NCBI RefSeq assembly: GCF_003581585.1
Contig: NZ_QXIR01000008.1
Span: 61,354-125,353 of the forward strand
DNA: 64,000 nt
Direction: 5' to 3'
Source: Bacillus salacetis
GTDB lineage: Bacteria > Bacillota > Bacilli > Bacillales > Bacillaceae_B
The translations under genes and the position numbers were made by a program. The notes under the pieces were generated by a model. The model ran no database searches, had not been told where the DNA came from, and saw only the letters and a list, made by a program, of their open reading frames with translations. This document shows, one piece after another, positions 52,459-61,275 of the stretch (the first letter of the stretch is position 1; each line of letters starts with the position of its first letter).

Positions 52459-53853
52459 ATGCTGGTGGAATTGACTGCATTACACTGGCTGTATTTGGGA
52501 TTTATCGGGTTAATCATCCTTTTTATGATATTCAGGAAAGATACCACCATTGTGTGCATAGCCGGGATTTTTCTTATTGCTTTGTTTGCAAAAGGTTCAT
52601 TGACCGGTTCTGTGAGCAGTGTTTTCAACAGCTTCATTTTTGCCATAACCGAACTGCTTCCGACAATATTAGTCATTTCAATTATCGTCGGGATGAGCAG
52701 AAGCCTCACCAAAACCGGGATTAACGATGTCATGATCAGCCCATTTGCCAAACTGATCAAGACACCCGCTCTCGCATACTGGACGATCGGGATTGTCATG
52801 ATGCTCATCTCTTGGTTCTTCTGGCCTTCTCCTGCAGTAGCCCTGCTTGGCGCTGTGCTGGTTCCTGTGGCTCTCCGAGTCGGTCTGCCGGCACTCGGAA
52901 TCGCCATGGCAATGAATTTGTTTGGCCATGGAATAGCCCTTTCCGGTGACTTTGTCATACAGGCTGCCCCGAAGCTGACCTCTGATGCGGCAGGCCTCAA
53001 TGTTTCCCAGGTTATCCAGGCAAGTATCCCATTGGTCGCAGTGATGGGGATTGTCACTACTGTGACAGCCTTCCTTTTGTTAAAAAGAGATATGAGAAAA
53101 GGAAAACTGGTTGTCCAAAAGACCGAGCTGCAGGATTCTTCTAAAGAAGTAGGACCAGAACTATTAAGCGGTACCGCCAAAAAGCTGCTTGCCCTCATGA
53201 TTCCTGTCCTCTTTGCGTTGAATATCATAGCCATGTCGGTTTTCGATCTTCAGGGAGGGGATGCAACAGCATTAATCGGGGGTACCTCCATTTTCATTCT
53301 GCTGATCATTTCACTTGCCGGGTATAAGGCAAAAGGTCTGGAACAAACTACAAGTTTCATCATTGAAGGGTTTCAATTCGGTTTTAAAGTATTTGGACCT
53401 GTCATTCCTATCGCAGCCTTCTTCTATCTAGGGGATTCCGGATTTACAGCGATTATCGGTGAGGGTCTCTTACCTGAGGGCTCCTCCGGGATCGTCAATG
53501 ATCTCGGCGGTGCCCTGGCTGCTGCTGTTCCACTGTCAAAGGCTGTTGGCGCAGTTACATTGACAACTGCAGGAGCTATTACAGGCTTGGATGGTTCAGG
53601 ATTTTCAGGAATTTCCCTGTCCGGTTCAGTAGCACTATTATTCGCTGACAGTATAGGTTCCGGAGCAGCGACATTGACTGCTCTCGGCCAGATCTCGGCA
53701 ATATGGGTTGGAGGCGGCACACTCGTACCCTGGGCACTCATACCAGCCGCCGCCATCTGCAATGTAGACCCTTTTGAACTGGCCAGGCGCAATCTGGTAC
53801 CCGTTATCATCGGACTGATTGCGACAACGATCACAGCTATGTTTCTAATTTGA
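52459..53853 (+). CDS. yhfA: YhfA-like membrane permease
   Basis: A 464-residue protein with about 12-13 membrane helices. It resembles B. subtilis YhfA, which occupies the same place next to yhaA, and more broadly the gluconate/citrate-type ion transporter group (re-entrant motif-like FFWPSPAVALLGAVLVPVALRVG near residue 118). The transported compound is unknown. A GGGGGAGG site precedes the ATG. A long terminator begins at its stop. Confidence 0.82.
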   Translation: MLVELTALHWLYLGFIGLIILFMIFRKDTTIVCIAGIFLIALFAKGSLTGSVSSVFNSFIFAITELLPTILVISIIVGMSRSLTKTGINDVMISPFAKLIKTPALAYWTIGIVMMLISWFFWPSPAVALLGAVLVPVALRVGLPALGIAMAMNLFGHGIALSGDFVIQAAPKLTSDAAGLNVSQVIQASIPLVAVMGIVTTVTAFLLLKRDMRKGKLVVQKTELQDSSKEVGPELLSGTAKKLLALMIPVLFALNIIAMSVFDLQGGDATALIGGTSIFILLIISLAGYKAKGLEQTTSFIIEGFQFGFKVFGPVIPIAAFFYLGDSGFTAIIGEGLLPEGSSGIVNDLGGALAAAVPLSKAVGAVTLTTAGAITGLDGSGFSGISLSGSVALLFADSIGSGAATLTALGQISAIWVGGGTLVPWALIPAAAICNVDPFELARRNLVPVIIGLIATTITAMFLI

Positions 53854-53904
53854 AAAAGCTGAATCTAAGAGGCGTATGGCATGCCTCTTATGATTCAGCT
53901 TTTT
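53853..53904. terminator. Bidirectional terminator after yhfA
   Basis: A long two-part stem: AAAAAGCTGAATC with GATTCAGCTTTTT and, inside, AAGAGGC with GCCTCTT. It also overlaps the end of the PAP2 pseudogene on the other strand. Confidence 0.9.
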
Positions 53905-54501
53905 AATTGTGCAGAACCGCTTATCCTCCTGTAAAGGAATTCACATAGTATATAATAGGAAAAGCTGATTAATAAACCTGCTAATACATCAGAAGGAAAA
54001 TGGGCAGCGGCGGTTATCCTGCTTACCCCTGTCATCACAGACTGGAAGACTGCCCTTGCATAAACCGCCCGCCTCCCATTGGCAGATAACATGCTTTCCA
54101 TAATAAAAAATGACAGGACCAGCAGAAAGATCAGCCCCACCATGGATGATCGAATGGAAAGCTTACTCCCTCTTCCATATGCAGACTTCCCGCCCTTTCC
54201 CTCTCTGCGACCCATTTAAGAAAATCATTAATATAGTTTCCCCCTGCGACTGCCAGCACGGTAAATATGATACCTGAAAATTTCTCTTATTTAATGCCAG
54301 CCAACCAATAAGAAGAAGACTGCCTATGCCGATGAGCAACTCCGAACCGAAAACAGTAAAATGCTTTATGTACCGCATGTTCTCAAAAAAGGAACTAGGA
54401 GGTGAATCAAACCAACTTATGTGCTCTGTTGCCGTCATCAGTAGTACAAACAGAAAAACAGCAAAGGAATTGCAGCCCCATATAATTTTCATTTTAAACA
54501 C
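53895..54501 (-). pseudogene. Decayed PAP2 family phosphatase
   Basis: Three reading-frame pieces together recreate a PAP2 membrane phosphatase. Piece 1 (54501 to about 54275) has the first helices. Piece 2, one frame over, reads GIIFTVLAVAGGNYINDFLKWVAERER and then SFPFDHP. Piece 3 (from about 54150) reads MVGLIFLLVLSFF and the C3-like motif SRITAAAHFPSDVLAG. Two frameshifts are needed, and the catalytic motifs are damaged (RERA in place of the usual R-x-R-P; PFDH in place of PSGH). It cannot make an active enzyme. Confidence 0.88.
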
Positions 54502-54657
54502 TGCGTCTCACCACCTATTGTAGTTTCACCATAATTTATCTGATTTCTGATATTAATATTTCTTTTTCTAAATCACAGGGAGATTAATGATATACTATTC
54601 TTAATTTTCAACTATATATGAAAAGTAACAACTATTAGTTGTGTAGGAGGAATGGGA

Positions 54658-55830
54658 ATGCTGGAAACTCTTTTTGAACACTTGGAAAACCGATGGGAAG
54701 AAATGGTGGAAATAAGGCGGTACCTTCATCAGCACCCGGAAGTTTCATTCAAGGAATACAAGACTTCTAAATATATCGCTGATTTCTATAGAAAACTTGG
54801 TATTGATGTGACCACTGAAGTAGGAGGCAACGGTGTAATTGCAAGAGTCCAAGGCGGAAAACCCGGAAAGACCATTGGGCTCAGGGCCGACTTTGACGCA
54901 CTTCCGATCCATGATGAAAAAGAAGTTCCTTACAGGTCGACCGTTGAAGGGGTCATGCATGCATGCGGACACGATGGGCATACAGCAGCTCTTCTTATTC
55001 TGGCAAAGTCAATCAACGAACTGAAAGCCGAACTTCCTGGAGCCCTCGTCTTCATTCACCAGCATGCAGAAGAATACGCGCCTGGTGGAGCTAAATCAAT
55101 GGTCGAAGCAGGATGCCTTGAAGGGGTCGATGCTGTTTTCGGGACTCATTTGTGGGCTACTGAACCCCTGGGAACAATCCAGCATCGCGTTGGACCCATC
55201 ATGGCTGCCGCCGATCGATTTGAAATCATCATCCAGGGGGCAGGCGGGCACGGAGCTCAACCACATAAGACAAAGGATTCAATCGTAGCAGCATCTCAAT
55301 TGGTAGGGACACTTCAGCAAATCGTCAGCAGGAGAGTCAATCCAATAGAACCTGCGGTCGTCACAATCGGTTCCTTCGTCGCTGAAAATGCCTTTAATGT
55401 CATTGCAGATACTGCAAAGCTGGCTGGTACGGTAAGGACTTTCAGCGAAGAAACAAGGGACTTCATCACTTCTGAGATGGAGAAAATCATTAAGGGCATA
55501 TGCCTATCAGCTGATTGCTCTTATACCTTTACCTATGACAAGGGCTACCCGGCTGTTGTTAATCATCAAGCAGAAACCGCTCATCTTATCAAAGCCGCCA
55601 AAGGTGTAAAAGGCGTAGATACCATCGAAGAGAGTGAAATGCAAATGGGAGGAGAAGATTTTGCCTACTATCTTCAAGAAGTGCCAGGCACCTTTTTCTT
55701 CACAGGTGCAAAACCTGAAGGAGTCGAACAGCCTTATCCCCACCACCACCCCAAATTCGATTTTGATGAGAAGGCAATGCTGGTGGCAGCCTGTGTATTG
55801 GCAAAAGCAGCCATCACCTATTCAGAATAA
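54658..55830 (+). CDS. yhaA: M20 family amidohydrolase YhaA
   Basis: A 390-residue metallo-amidohydrolase (IAA-amino acid hydrolase subtype). Metal ligands are visible: HACGHDGHTA near residue 98, HQHAEEYAPGG near 133, GTHLWATEPLG near 162 and GGEDFAYYLQ near 330; the dimerisation domain starts near GGHGAQPH. It would remove acyl groups from N-acyl amino acids. The ATG at 54658 is used, 7 bases from AGGAGG; an ATG at 54652 is too close. Position between yhfA and ecsC matches B. subtilis, but here the gene is convergent with ecsC. Confidence 0.9.
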   Translation: MLETLFEHLENRWEEMVEIRRYLHQHPEVSFKEYKTSKYIADFYRKLGIDVTTEVGGNGVIARVQGGKPGKTIGLRADFDALPIHDEKEVPYRSTVEGVMHACGHDGHTAALLILAKSINELKAELPGALVFIHQHAEEYAPGGAKSMVEAGCLEGVDAVFGTHLWATEPLGTIQHRVGPIMAAADRFEIIIQGAGGHGAQPHKTKDSIVAASQLVGTLQQIVSRRVNPIEPAVVTIGSFVAENAFNVIADTAKLAGTVRTFSEETRDFITSEMEKIIKGICLSADCSYTFTYDKGYPAVVNHQAETAHLIKAAKGVKGVDTIEESEMQMGGEDFAYYLQEVPGTFFFTGAKPEGVEQPYPHHHPKFDFDEKAMLVAACVLAKAAITYSE

Positions 55831-55831
55831 C

Positions 55832-55866
55832 AAAAAGCCGGTACATGGACTTTGTACCGGCTTTGT
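55832..55866 (+). terminator. Terminator of yhaA
   Basis: AAAGCCGGTACA pairs with TGTACCGGCTTT, 8-base loop, directly after the stop. Confidence 0.85.
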
Positions 55867-55919
55867 TACTTTTTTCCAAGGTTATGAAATTATGCCCCAC
55901 GGACTCCACTGCTTTCCGA

Positions 55920-56155
55920 GGGACTTTGTGTACTTGAAACGGGCTTCAAGACACTTTCACGGAAAAAATCGAGTCTACATGTACTTGAAACCGGGCTTCA
56001 AGACACTTTCAGCGAAAAAACCGGGTCTTCATGTACTTGAAATCGGCCTTCAAGACACTTTCAGGAAAAAAACCGGGTCTTCATGTACTTGAAACCGGGC
56101 TTCAAGACACTTTCACGGAAAAAAACGAGTCTACATGTACTTGAAACCGGCTTAT
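55920..56155. repeat. Tandem array F, 52-bp unit, about 4.5 copies
   Basis: TACTTGAAA anchors at 55931, 55982, 56034, 56086 and 56138 give spacings of 51, 52, 52 and 52 bp. Each unit holds the inverted repeat CTTGAA and TTCAAG around ACCGGG, then GACACTTTCA and an A-run. It lies between the convergent yhaA and ecsC genes, just after the yhaA terminator. Confidence 0.95.
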
Positions 56156-56189
56156 AAAGCAATTTTATTGCATTTTAGGGGATTCAATA

Positions 56190-56903
56190 CTAACCCTGCC
56201 CAAAATACCTCCTGCGATAAGCATATTCCGCCGCTTCTCCAAGTTCATCAAGGAGACCATAATTGGCATAAGCGCCTACAACCGCACCAATTCCAGGAAC
56301 GAGCTGAAACATTTTTACAAAGTCTATATAATCCCTGTATTCCTGCTGAAACACTTTCCAATCCATATCTGAAGCTTCCCGCTTGTATTCTTCCCAATTG
56401 TCGATCAAGGAGAACACTTCCCGGCGATGGTCTTCACTGGAAAAAGCAAGCTGGAACACATATAACATGAACAGTCTTTCTTCGTAAGCTTTTGGGTCAT
56501 ACCCGTGTATCTTGGCAGTTTCATAAAGATACTTCATTTTGATGGAAAGCAGCAGAGGAAAATCCGCCAAACCAAGGAACAGCCCTCCTGCACCTGTCCC
56601 AGCACCCTCAATTGCAGCAGCCTTTCTGTAAAAGGACAAACGTTCCTTCATATACTTCTCTTTATCTTCTAATGATTCAGGAACCACAATTTTGTTGTTT
56701 GATGTGAAACCCGACCCTGCCAAGGTAACCTGCACCATGTTTTTAATGCTGTCAGTCACGACCTTGTGAACCTTTTCAGGGATCACGGAATTAAATTTCA
56801 CCTGGGCTTTTTTTGCAGTGCGGTTCAGTATGCCCGCCCTCTTTAACTTCTTTCTTTTCCACATCTCCATGTTATTTAGGGCACTGGATTCATAGCTGTT
56901 CAT
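56190..56903 (-). CDS. ecsC: EcsC family protein
   Basis: A 237-residue EcsC: basic N-terminus (MEMWKRKKLKRAGILNRTAKKAQ), then AAAIEGAGTGAGGLFLGLADFPLLLSIKMKYLYETAKIHGYDP near residue 90 and a C-terminal Gly-rich segment VPGIGAVVGAYANYGLLDELGEAAEYAYRRR. Function unknown. The ATG at 56903 lies 6-7 bases from AGGTGA; a GTG at 56912 is within that site. It is 97 bp downstream of ecsB and probably shares its transcript. Confidence 0.92.
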   Translation of the reverse strand: MNSYESSALNNMEMWKRKKLKRAGILNRTAKKAQVKFNSVIPEKVHKVVTDSIKNMVQVTLAGSGFTSNNKIVVPESLEDKEKYMKERLSFYRKAAAIEGAGTGAGGLFLGLADFPLLLSIKMKYLYETAKIHGYDPKAYEERLFMLYVFQLAFSSEDHRREVFSLIDNWEEYKREASDMDWKVFQQEYRDYIDFVKMFQLVPGIGAVVGAYANYGLLDELGEAAEYAYRRRYFGQG

Positions 56904-57000
56904 GCCAATCACCTGTCCTTTGCAATAGGCTGATTTCCTAAACGCAGCCGGATCGTTTCCGGCTATTTGCTAATACGTACGAGGAAGGATTAAGTTCCGT

Positions 57001-58221
57001 TTAATATTCAAATTTCTTAAGGCGCTGAGTCAGATAAATAGTCGAAAAAGCCAATGCAAAAAGGATTCCCGCTACGAGAAGCATCAAAGCTTCCAGCAGC
57101 TGCCCGTTCAAGGCCGGTGCGAGTGAAAACAAGATTGCCTGGGCAATGAGCGACCACTGAACCACTTGAAGGAACGACTGTTTCTTTATTTTTTCAGGGA
57201 CAGGATATAACGAAACCCATATTTTGTAATCGAAACGTTTAAACATCGGTATCATTTGAAAACCAGTCAAATACATGAACAGAAGTCCGGTAAGTATGAT
57301 GAGCCAAAGTGAATCACTAAAGTAAAGCAGCACCATCGCAATCAGCGACAGGCGGATATACAGCCCGAAATACTCGCTCGTACGCAGCAGGGCGCGTATA
57401 TACAAAAATTTATAGGTTTGTTTACCATCGTAGGGAATGGCATTCACCAAGGCATCCAGCCACTTTCTTCGATGGACCTTCCCCTTCAGTCTGGGTACAT
57501 CCGTGAACATATTCGCCAGCCTGTAAAACAGCAGCATCCTCTGTTCCTCCATACTGATCAGCACATCCCATTTCAGAGTTTTCCTTTTTACAGAGGAGCT
57601 GAAATACACTAAGTAGCCTAAAAGGATAAGCGCAACTGCTGCAATCAGCACAACGGATGCTTGGTGAAGAACCAAGTACAGGAAAACGCCATTCATGGCA
57701 AACCTTATAAGGTAGTCAACAAAATGCGCTTCCCTTTCCTGGTTCTTCAACGTATACCATCGAACATACAGATTCCATACCTTAAGTGCCAATAACAGGG
57801 CCAATATGATGAAGAAAGATTGAAAGCCCTGGTCTGTCACTTTGACATACATCGGCATCATTGCAGCCAGTACGAGCAGCAGGATATACGATTGTGAGAG
57901 AAAACTGATCCAAATACCCTTGCGGAAGAAACTTTTCATCCGGCTTTCAAGAGGAAGCAAAAAGACGGCATCAGCCTCCCTCAGAAACGTATAAACCGGA
58001 CTCCAAGTGAGGATCAATCCAAGTATGACCGCCATGATCAGTGGAGCAGGAAACGAACTGTCAAGTGTGCTTACCCAATTATTATAGGTAAATGCCCCCC
58101 CTCCCAAAGCAAAAATAAGGACAAACAAGAGGTGGTCGTTAAACATGTAACGAAGATACTTCCGAAGTTCCGCATTGTATTCCACTACCCTTTTTTTCCA
58201 GATTTCATCAATGTTTCTCAT
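57001..58221 (-). CDS. ecsB: ABC transporter permease EcsB
   Basis: A 406-residue membrane protein with about eight to ten helices and no signal peptide, matching EcsB in length and start (MRNIDEIWKKRVVEYNAELRKYLRYMFNDHLLF). With EcsA it forms an ABC transporter needed for normal protein secretion, competence and intramembrane proteolysis in B. subtilis. The transported substrate is unknown; peptide export has been proposed. The start overlaps the ecsA stop by 4 bases (ATGA). Confidence 0.93.
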   Translation of the reverse strand: MRNIDEIWKKRVVEYNAELRKYLRYMFNDHLLFVLIFALGGGAFTYNNWVSTLDSSFPAPLIMAVILGLILTWSPVYTFLREADAVFLLPLESRMKSFFRKGIWISFLSQSYILLLVLAAMMPMYVKVTDQGFQSFFIILALLLALKVWNLYVRWYTLKNQEREAHFVDYLIRFAMNGVFLYLVLHQASVVLIAAVALILLGYLVYFSSSVKRKTLKWDVLISMEEQRMLLFYRLANMFTDVPRLKGKVHRRKWLDALVNAIPYDGKQTYKFLYIRALLRTSEYFGLYIRLSLIAMVLLYFSDSLWLIILTGLLFMYLTGFQMIPMFKRFDYKIWVSLYPVPEKIKKQSFLQVVQWSLIAQAILFSLAPALNGQLLEALMLLVAGILFALAFSTIYLTQRLKKFEY

Positions 58222-58958
58222 TGCCCTGTTTCTTCCTTTGTCAGTTCAATATAGATATCATCGAGCGTTGCATCCGGCATCCCAAATTCCTTTTGCAGTT
58301 CCAAAAGGGTTCCCTTTGCCCTTATTTCGCCATCATGCAAGATGATGAAGGAATCGCAATACCTTTCGGCTGTAGCCAGAATATGCGTCGACATTAAGAT
58401 GCCGGCCCCATTCTTTTTCATTTCTTCCATCCAATTCAATAATGATTGAATTGCAAGGGGATCGAGTCCCACAAAAGGCTCATCTATAATATAAAGGCTT
58501 GGTTCGACAAGGAAAGCACACATGATCATTACTTTTTGTTTCATTCCTTTAGAGAAATGGGAAGGGAACCAGCCAAGTCTTTTTCCCATTCGAAATTCCT
58601 TTAAGAGCCCTTCTGCCCTTTTTTTGTATTCTGCTTCTGGAACACCATATGCCATGGCGGTTAGACGCATATGCTCTTCAAGGGTCAATTCATCGTAGAG
58701 TATTGGAGTTTCCGGTATGTAAGCAAACTGTTTCCGGTATTCATCAGTATCGCTTTTCAGCTGCAGCCCGTTGATCTTGATTTCTCCCTGTTTCGGCTCC
58801 ATCAATCCAATGATATGCTTGATTGTGGTACTCTTTCCAGCCCCATTCAAACCGATCAGGCCAACGATTTCATTTGACTCCAGACTGAAAGAAACATCTT
58901 TCAGGACCGGCTTTCTTGTATATCCCCCAACCAAATGTTGAATTTCCAATAGTGACAC
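58218..58958 (-). CDS. ecsA: ABC transporter ATP-binding protein EcsA
   Basis: A 246-residue ATPase. Walker A GLNGAGKST lies near residue 37. The signature is HFSKGMKQKVMI near 135, Walker B LYIIDEPFVGLDP near 158, and the switch His in STHILATAERYCD near 190. The GTG at 58958 is used (MSLLEIQHL, 8 bases from AAGGA), as in B. subtilis EcsA. It is first gene of the ecsABC operon and divergent from hit. Confidence 0.95.
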   Translation of the reverse strand: MSLLEIQHLVGGYTRKPVLKDVSFSLESNEIVGLIGLNGAGKSTTIKHIIGLMEPKQGEIKINGLQLKSDTDEYRKQFAYIPETPILYDELTLEEHMRLTAMAYGVPEAEYKKRAEGLLKEFRMGKRLGWFPSHFSKGMKQKVMIMCAFLVEPSLYIIDEPFVGLDPLAIQSLLNWMEEMKKNGAGILMSTHILATAERYCDSFIILHDGEIRAKGTLLELQKEFGMPDATLDDIYIELTKEETGQ

Positions 58959-59099
58959 AAGCAACGTCCTTTCTTTCTCTTTGTTTGTTTTATTTTAGCA
59001 AAGCAATGCTTTTCTAGCTATTTCCGGCTTTTCCTCCCCAAGTATTTCCTGTTATAAAGAAAATGAAATTGGCCATCATAATGGAGGAAGGGGACAGCA

Positions 59100-59410
59100 A
59101 AACTTAAAACGGGGTGGTTGTTAAAGACCGTTATCCGAATTATACGTTTGCTTCCAAAAACTTAAGGGGATGGTCGTCTTGCATAGTTTTGGCCTGAACT
59201 CACACCAGACTTTTTAAAAAACTTTAAAAATGAGGTGTTTATCAAAGAACACGGACTATTCAAGAACTCTTAAAGCATACAAGCTATAAGACAAGGGGAT
59301 GGTCACTTTGAACCAGAGTCAGACAACGCACTGTATATTCACTGATCTTGCAAAATAATGCAAAATGAGGTGTTTATCGCAGATCACTTAGACGTTCCAC
59401 TAAGAACCTA
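59100..59410 (+). repeat. Decayed repeat G with about 65-bp units
   Basis: Between ecsA and hit, segments alternate: GGGGATGGTC (59165, 59297) and AAAATGAGGTGTTTATC (about 59225 and 59357). The spacing is about 65 bp for neighbours and about 132 bp for like units. Each purine tract resembles a ribosome site and is followed by a 12-16-codon frame. No longer gene is present. Confidence 0.55.
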
Positions 59411-59431
59411 AAGTAAATCCCCCCTTCAATC

Positions 59432-59480
59432 GGGGCTGGCAGAGGGTGATGCAGATATTACCTTCTTGCCGGCCCCTTTT
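59432..59480 (+). terminator. Terminator after repeat G
   Basis: GGGGCTGGCA pairs with TTGCCGGCCCC around a long partly paired loop, followed by TTTT. Since no protein gene precedes it on this strand, it suggests that the 59100-59430 stretch is transcribed. Confidence 0.7.
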
Positions 59481-59653
59481 ATGTCTTTGGCTGTTCAGAA
59501 AATTTGCTGCTGCTTATTATTTTGCAACCAGGATTGCCTTTCCAGTTACAGAATGAATTTGCCGCACACAACAATCCCTGCGAAAACATGCTTGTCTTTC
59601 CATAATTTCTCTTCTTATGATAAAATCAAAAAAACATTGAAAGGCGGGATACT

Positions 59654-60073
59654 ATGAGTGATTGTATTTTCTGTAAGATTATCGAAGGCGAAATCCCATC
59701 ATCCAAGGTATATGAGGACGAACATGTCCTTGCATTCCTCGATATCAGCCAGGTGACAAAAGGACATACGCTGGTGATTCCGAAAGTACATAAAGAAAAT
59801 GTATATGAATTGACTGAAGACATCGCATCAAAAGTCTTTTCTGCCGTCCCAAAAATCACAAATGCAATTAAAGAAGAATATCATCCTATCGGCTTGAACC
59901 TGCTGAATAATAATGGCGAAGACGCAGGGCAATCCGTTTTCCACTTCCACCTCCACATCATTCCCCGCTATGGTACAGGCGATGGTTTTGGAGCCGTATG
60001 GAAAACGCACACTGATCAATACAGCCCGGAAGATTTAAAAGAGATAGCTGAAGGCATCAGTCAACACTTGTAA
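59654..60073 (+). CDS. hit: HIT family protein Hit
   Basis: A 139-residue histidine-triad nucleotide hydrolase. It opens with CIFCKIIEGEIPSSKVYEDE near residue 4 and has the catalytic triad HFHLHIIPR near 97. It probably binds or cleaves adenosine phosphoramidates. AAAGGCGGG precedes the ATG. In B. subtilis hit lies next to ecsA in the same divergent arrangement. Confidence 0.94.
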   Translation: MSDCIFCKIIEGEIPSSKVYEDEHVLAFLDISQVTKGHTLVIPKVHKENVYELTEDIASKVFSAVPKITNAIKEEYHPIGLNLLNNNGEDAGQSVFHFHLHIIPRYGTGDGFGAVWKTHTDQYSPEDLKEIAEGISQHL

Positions 60074-60107
60074 TTACGATCTACATTAACTATTAAACAA
60101 GAGAATG

Positions 60108-60135
60108 AAAACTCCTCCTTGCTGGGGAGTTTTTA
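60108..60135 (+). terminator. Terminator of hit
   Basis: AAAACTCC pairs with GGGGAGTTTTT around an 8-base loop. Confidence 0.85.
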
Positions 60136-60233
60136 TTATTCGAACCAAAAAGTTCGATTTCTCATCTGTCAATAATCTCCTTCATATGATATACTGTTGT
60201 TAACTTTTCGCTGCCGGCAACAGTGCACGGCAG

Positions 60234-60274
60234 GAGAAGCAAAGACGAGATAAGATCAGAAGAGGAGAGATGAG
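60234..60274 (+). promoter_or_regulatory. GAG-rich leader of trpP, possible TRAP target
   Basis: GAG triplets occur at 60234, 60247, 60262, 60267 and 60272; the last three are spaced by 2 bases and overlap the ribosome site. B. subtilis TRAP represses trpP by binding (G/U)AG repeats here. Only three triplets have the right spacing, so the match is partial. Confidence 0.35.
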
Positions 60275-60276
60275 AA

Positions 60277-60801
60277 ATGAATACAAAGACTTTGGTGGCA
60301 CTATCACTGCTGGTAGGGATAGGAGCTGTACTTCACGCTGTCATCCCGGGGATTTTCCTTGGTATGAAGCCTGACATGATGTTGACAATGATGTTCCTGG
60401 GGATACTATTGTTCCCGGATAAGAAGAATGTTCTGCTGCTTGGGATTACCACTGGTATTATTTCAGGGCTTACAACCCAGTTCCCTGGCGGATTCGTACC
60501 AAACCTGATTGACAAGCCGCTTACTGCTTTTGTCTTTTACTTCATGGTTCTTGGACTAAGGAAATATTCAGCATCCATCGTGGGAACAGTCATTCTGACA
60601 GCAGTCGGAACGATTGTATCAGGAGTTTTCTTCCTGTCTTCCGCTTACTTAATCACAGGGCTCCCAGGTGCCTTCCTTGGATTATTTGCCGCGGTAGTAC
60701 TCCCTGCAACGATCGTCAACGCCGGAGCTATGTTTGTAGTCTATCCACTTGTTACATCGATACTCAAGCGAACGAGTTTCGCTCAAACTATATCTTCATA
60801 A
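60277..60801 (+). CDS. trpP: Tryptophan transporter TrpP
   Basis: A 174-residue membrane protein with five to six helices, ECF S-component-like. It matches B. subtilis TrpP (YhaG): GAVLHAVIPGIFLGMKPDMMLTMMFLGILLFPDKKNVL near residue 17, PGGFVPNLIDKPLTAFVF near 70 and PGAFLGLFAAVVLPATIVN near 128. It would import tryptophan. The ribosome site is GAGGAGAGATGAG. The serC gene that lies between trpP and hit in B. subtilis (from memory) is absent. Confidence 0.9.
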   Translation: MNTKTLVALSLLVGIGAVLHAVIPGIFLGMKPDMMLTMMFLGILLFPDKKNVLLLGITTGIISGLTTQFPGGFVPNLIDKPLTAFVFYFMVLGLRKYSASIVGTVILTAVGTIVSGVFFLSSAYLITGLPGAFLGLFAAVVLPATIVNAGAMFVVYPLVTSILKRTSFAQTISS

Positions 60802-60807
60802 TTCAAC

Positions 60808-60840
60808 TCAAAAAGGAACCTGTCTCAGGTTCCTTTTTGA
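60808..60840. terminator. Bidirectional terminator between trpP and the next gene
   Basis: A perfect 15-bp stem (TCAAAAAGGAACCTG with its complement) and a 3-base loop, T-rich on both sides. Confidence 0.9.
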
Positions 60841-60841
60841 A

Positions 60842-61036
60842 TTACTTAACGGCCAGCCACAATAATATCCCGAGAAGCAAGGATATAATGCCGCCTGTAC
60901 CCAGGACCCCGGCTCTTCTTTTCAAAATATTTTTTGGTGGATACACTCCGGTTTTTTGGGTTGCCATAAAATAGTGGATCATTCCAAAAAATAATATTGC
61001 ACTCAATGCAAAGAATCCAAATATGATACCATCCAT
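60842..61036 (-). CDS. Small two-helix membrane protein
   Basis: About 64 residues with two predicted helices (IIFGFFALSAILFFGMIHYFM and VLGTGGIISLLLGILLWLAV) and a basic loop (KNILKRRAG). The ATG at 61036 has GGGGTGG 5 bases upstream; a GTG at 61045 is within the tract. No family is recognised. Confidence 0.7.
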   Translation of the reverse strand: MDGIIFGFFALSAILFFGMIHYFMATQKTGVYPPKNILKRRAGVLGTGGIISLLLGILLWLAVK

Positions 61037-61275
61037 ATCCTCCACCCCTTCCTGTTAAGGCCGCTTTCGTATGGATTGCTGCTCATGGGAATGGATTGCT
61101 GGTTAATTGCAATACACTTACGAAAGTCCCCTTTAAAACAACCCGTTATTTATGTTTATGCCCATTTAAATACGTTATGAGAAAAGTTGATTAGTGTTTT
61201 GCTGAAAAGGGTAAAAAGGAAATATCAAAAAGATGTCGAATTAAAATGCAGAAATAATGTTGAGGAGAGATATAA

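Noticed and set aside
52401..53234. A 277-residue minus-strand frame opposite yhfA
   Set aside because: Shadow of the permease gene, which has a clear ribosome site and membrane helices.
55634..56092. A 152-residue frame running from the end of yhaA through array F
   Set aside because: It overlaps yhaA out of frame and continues through repeats; no ribosome site.
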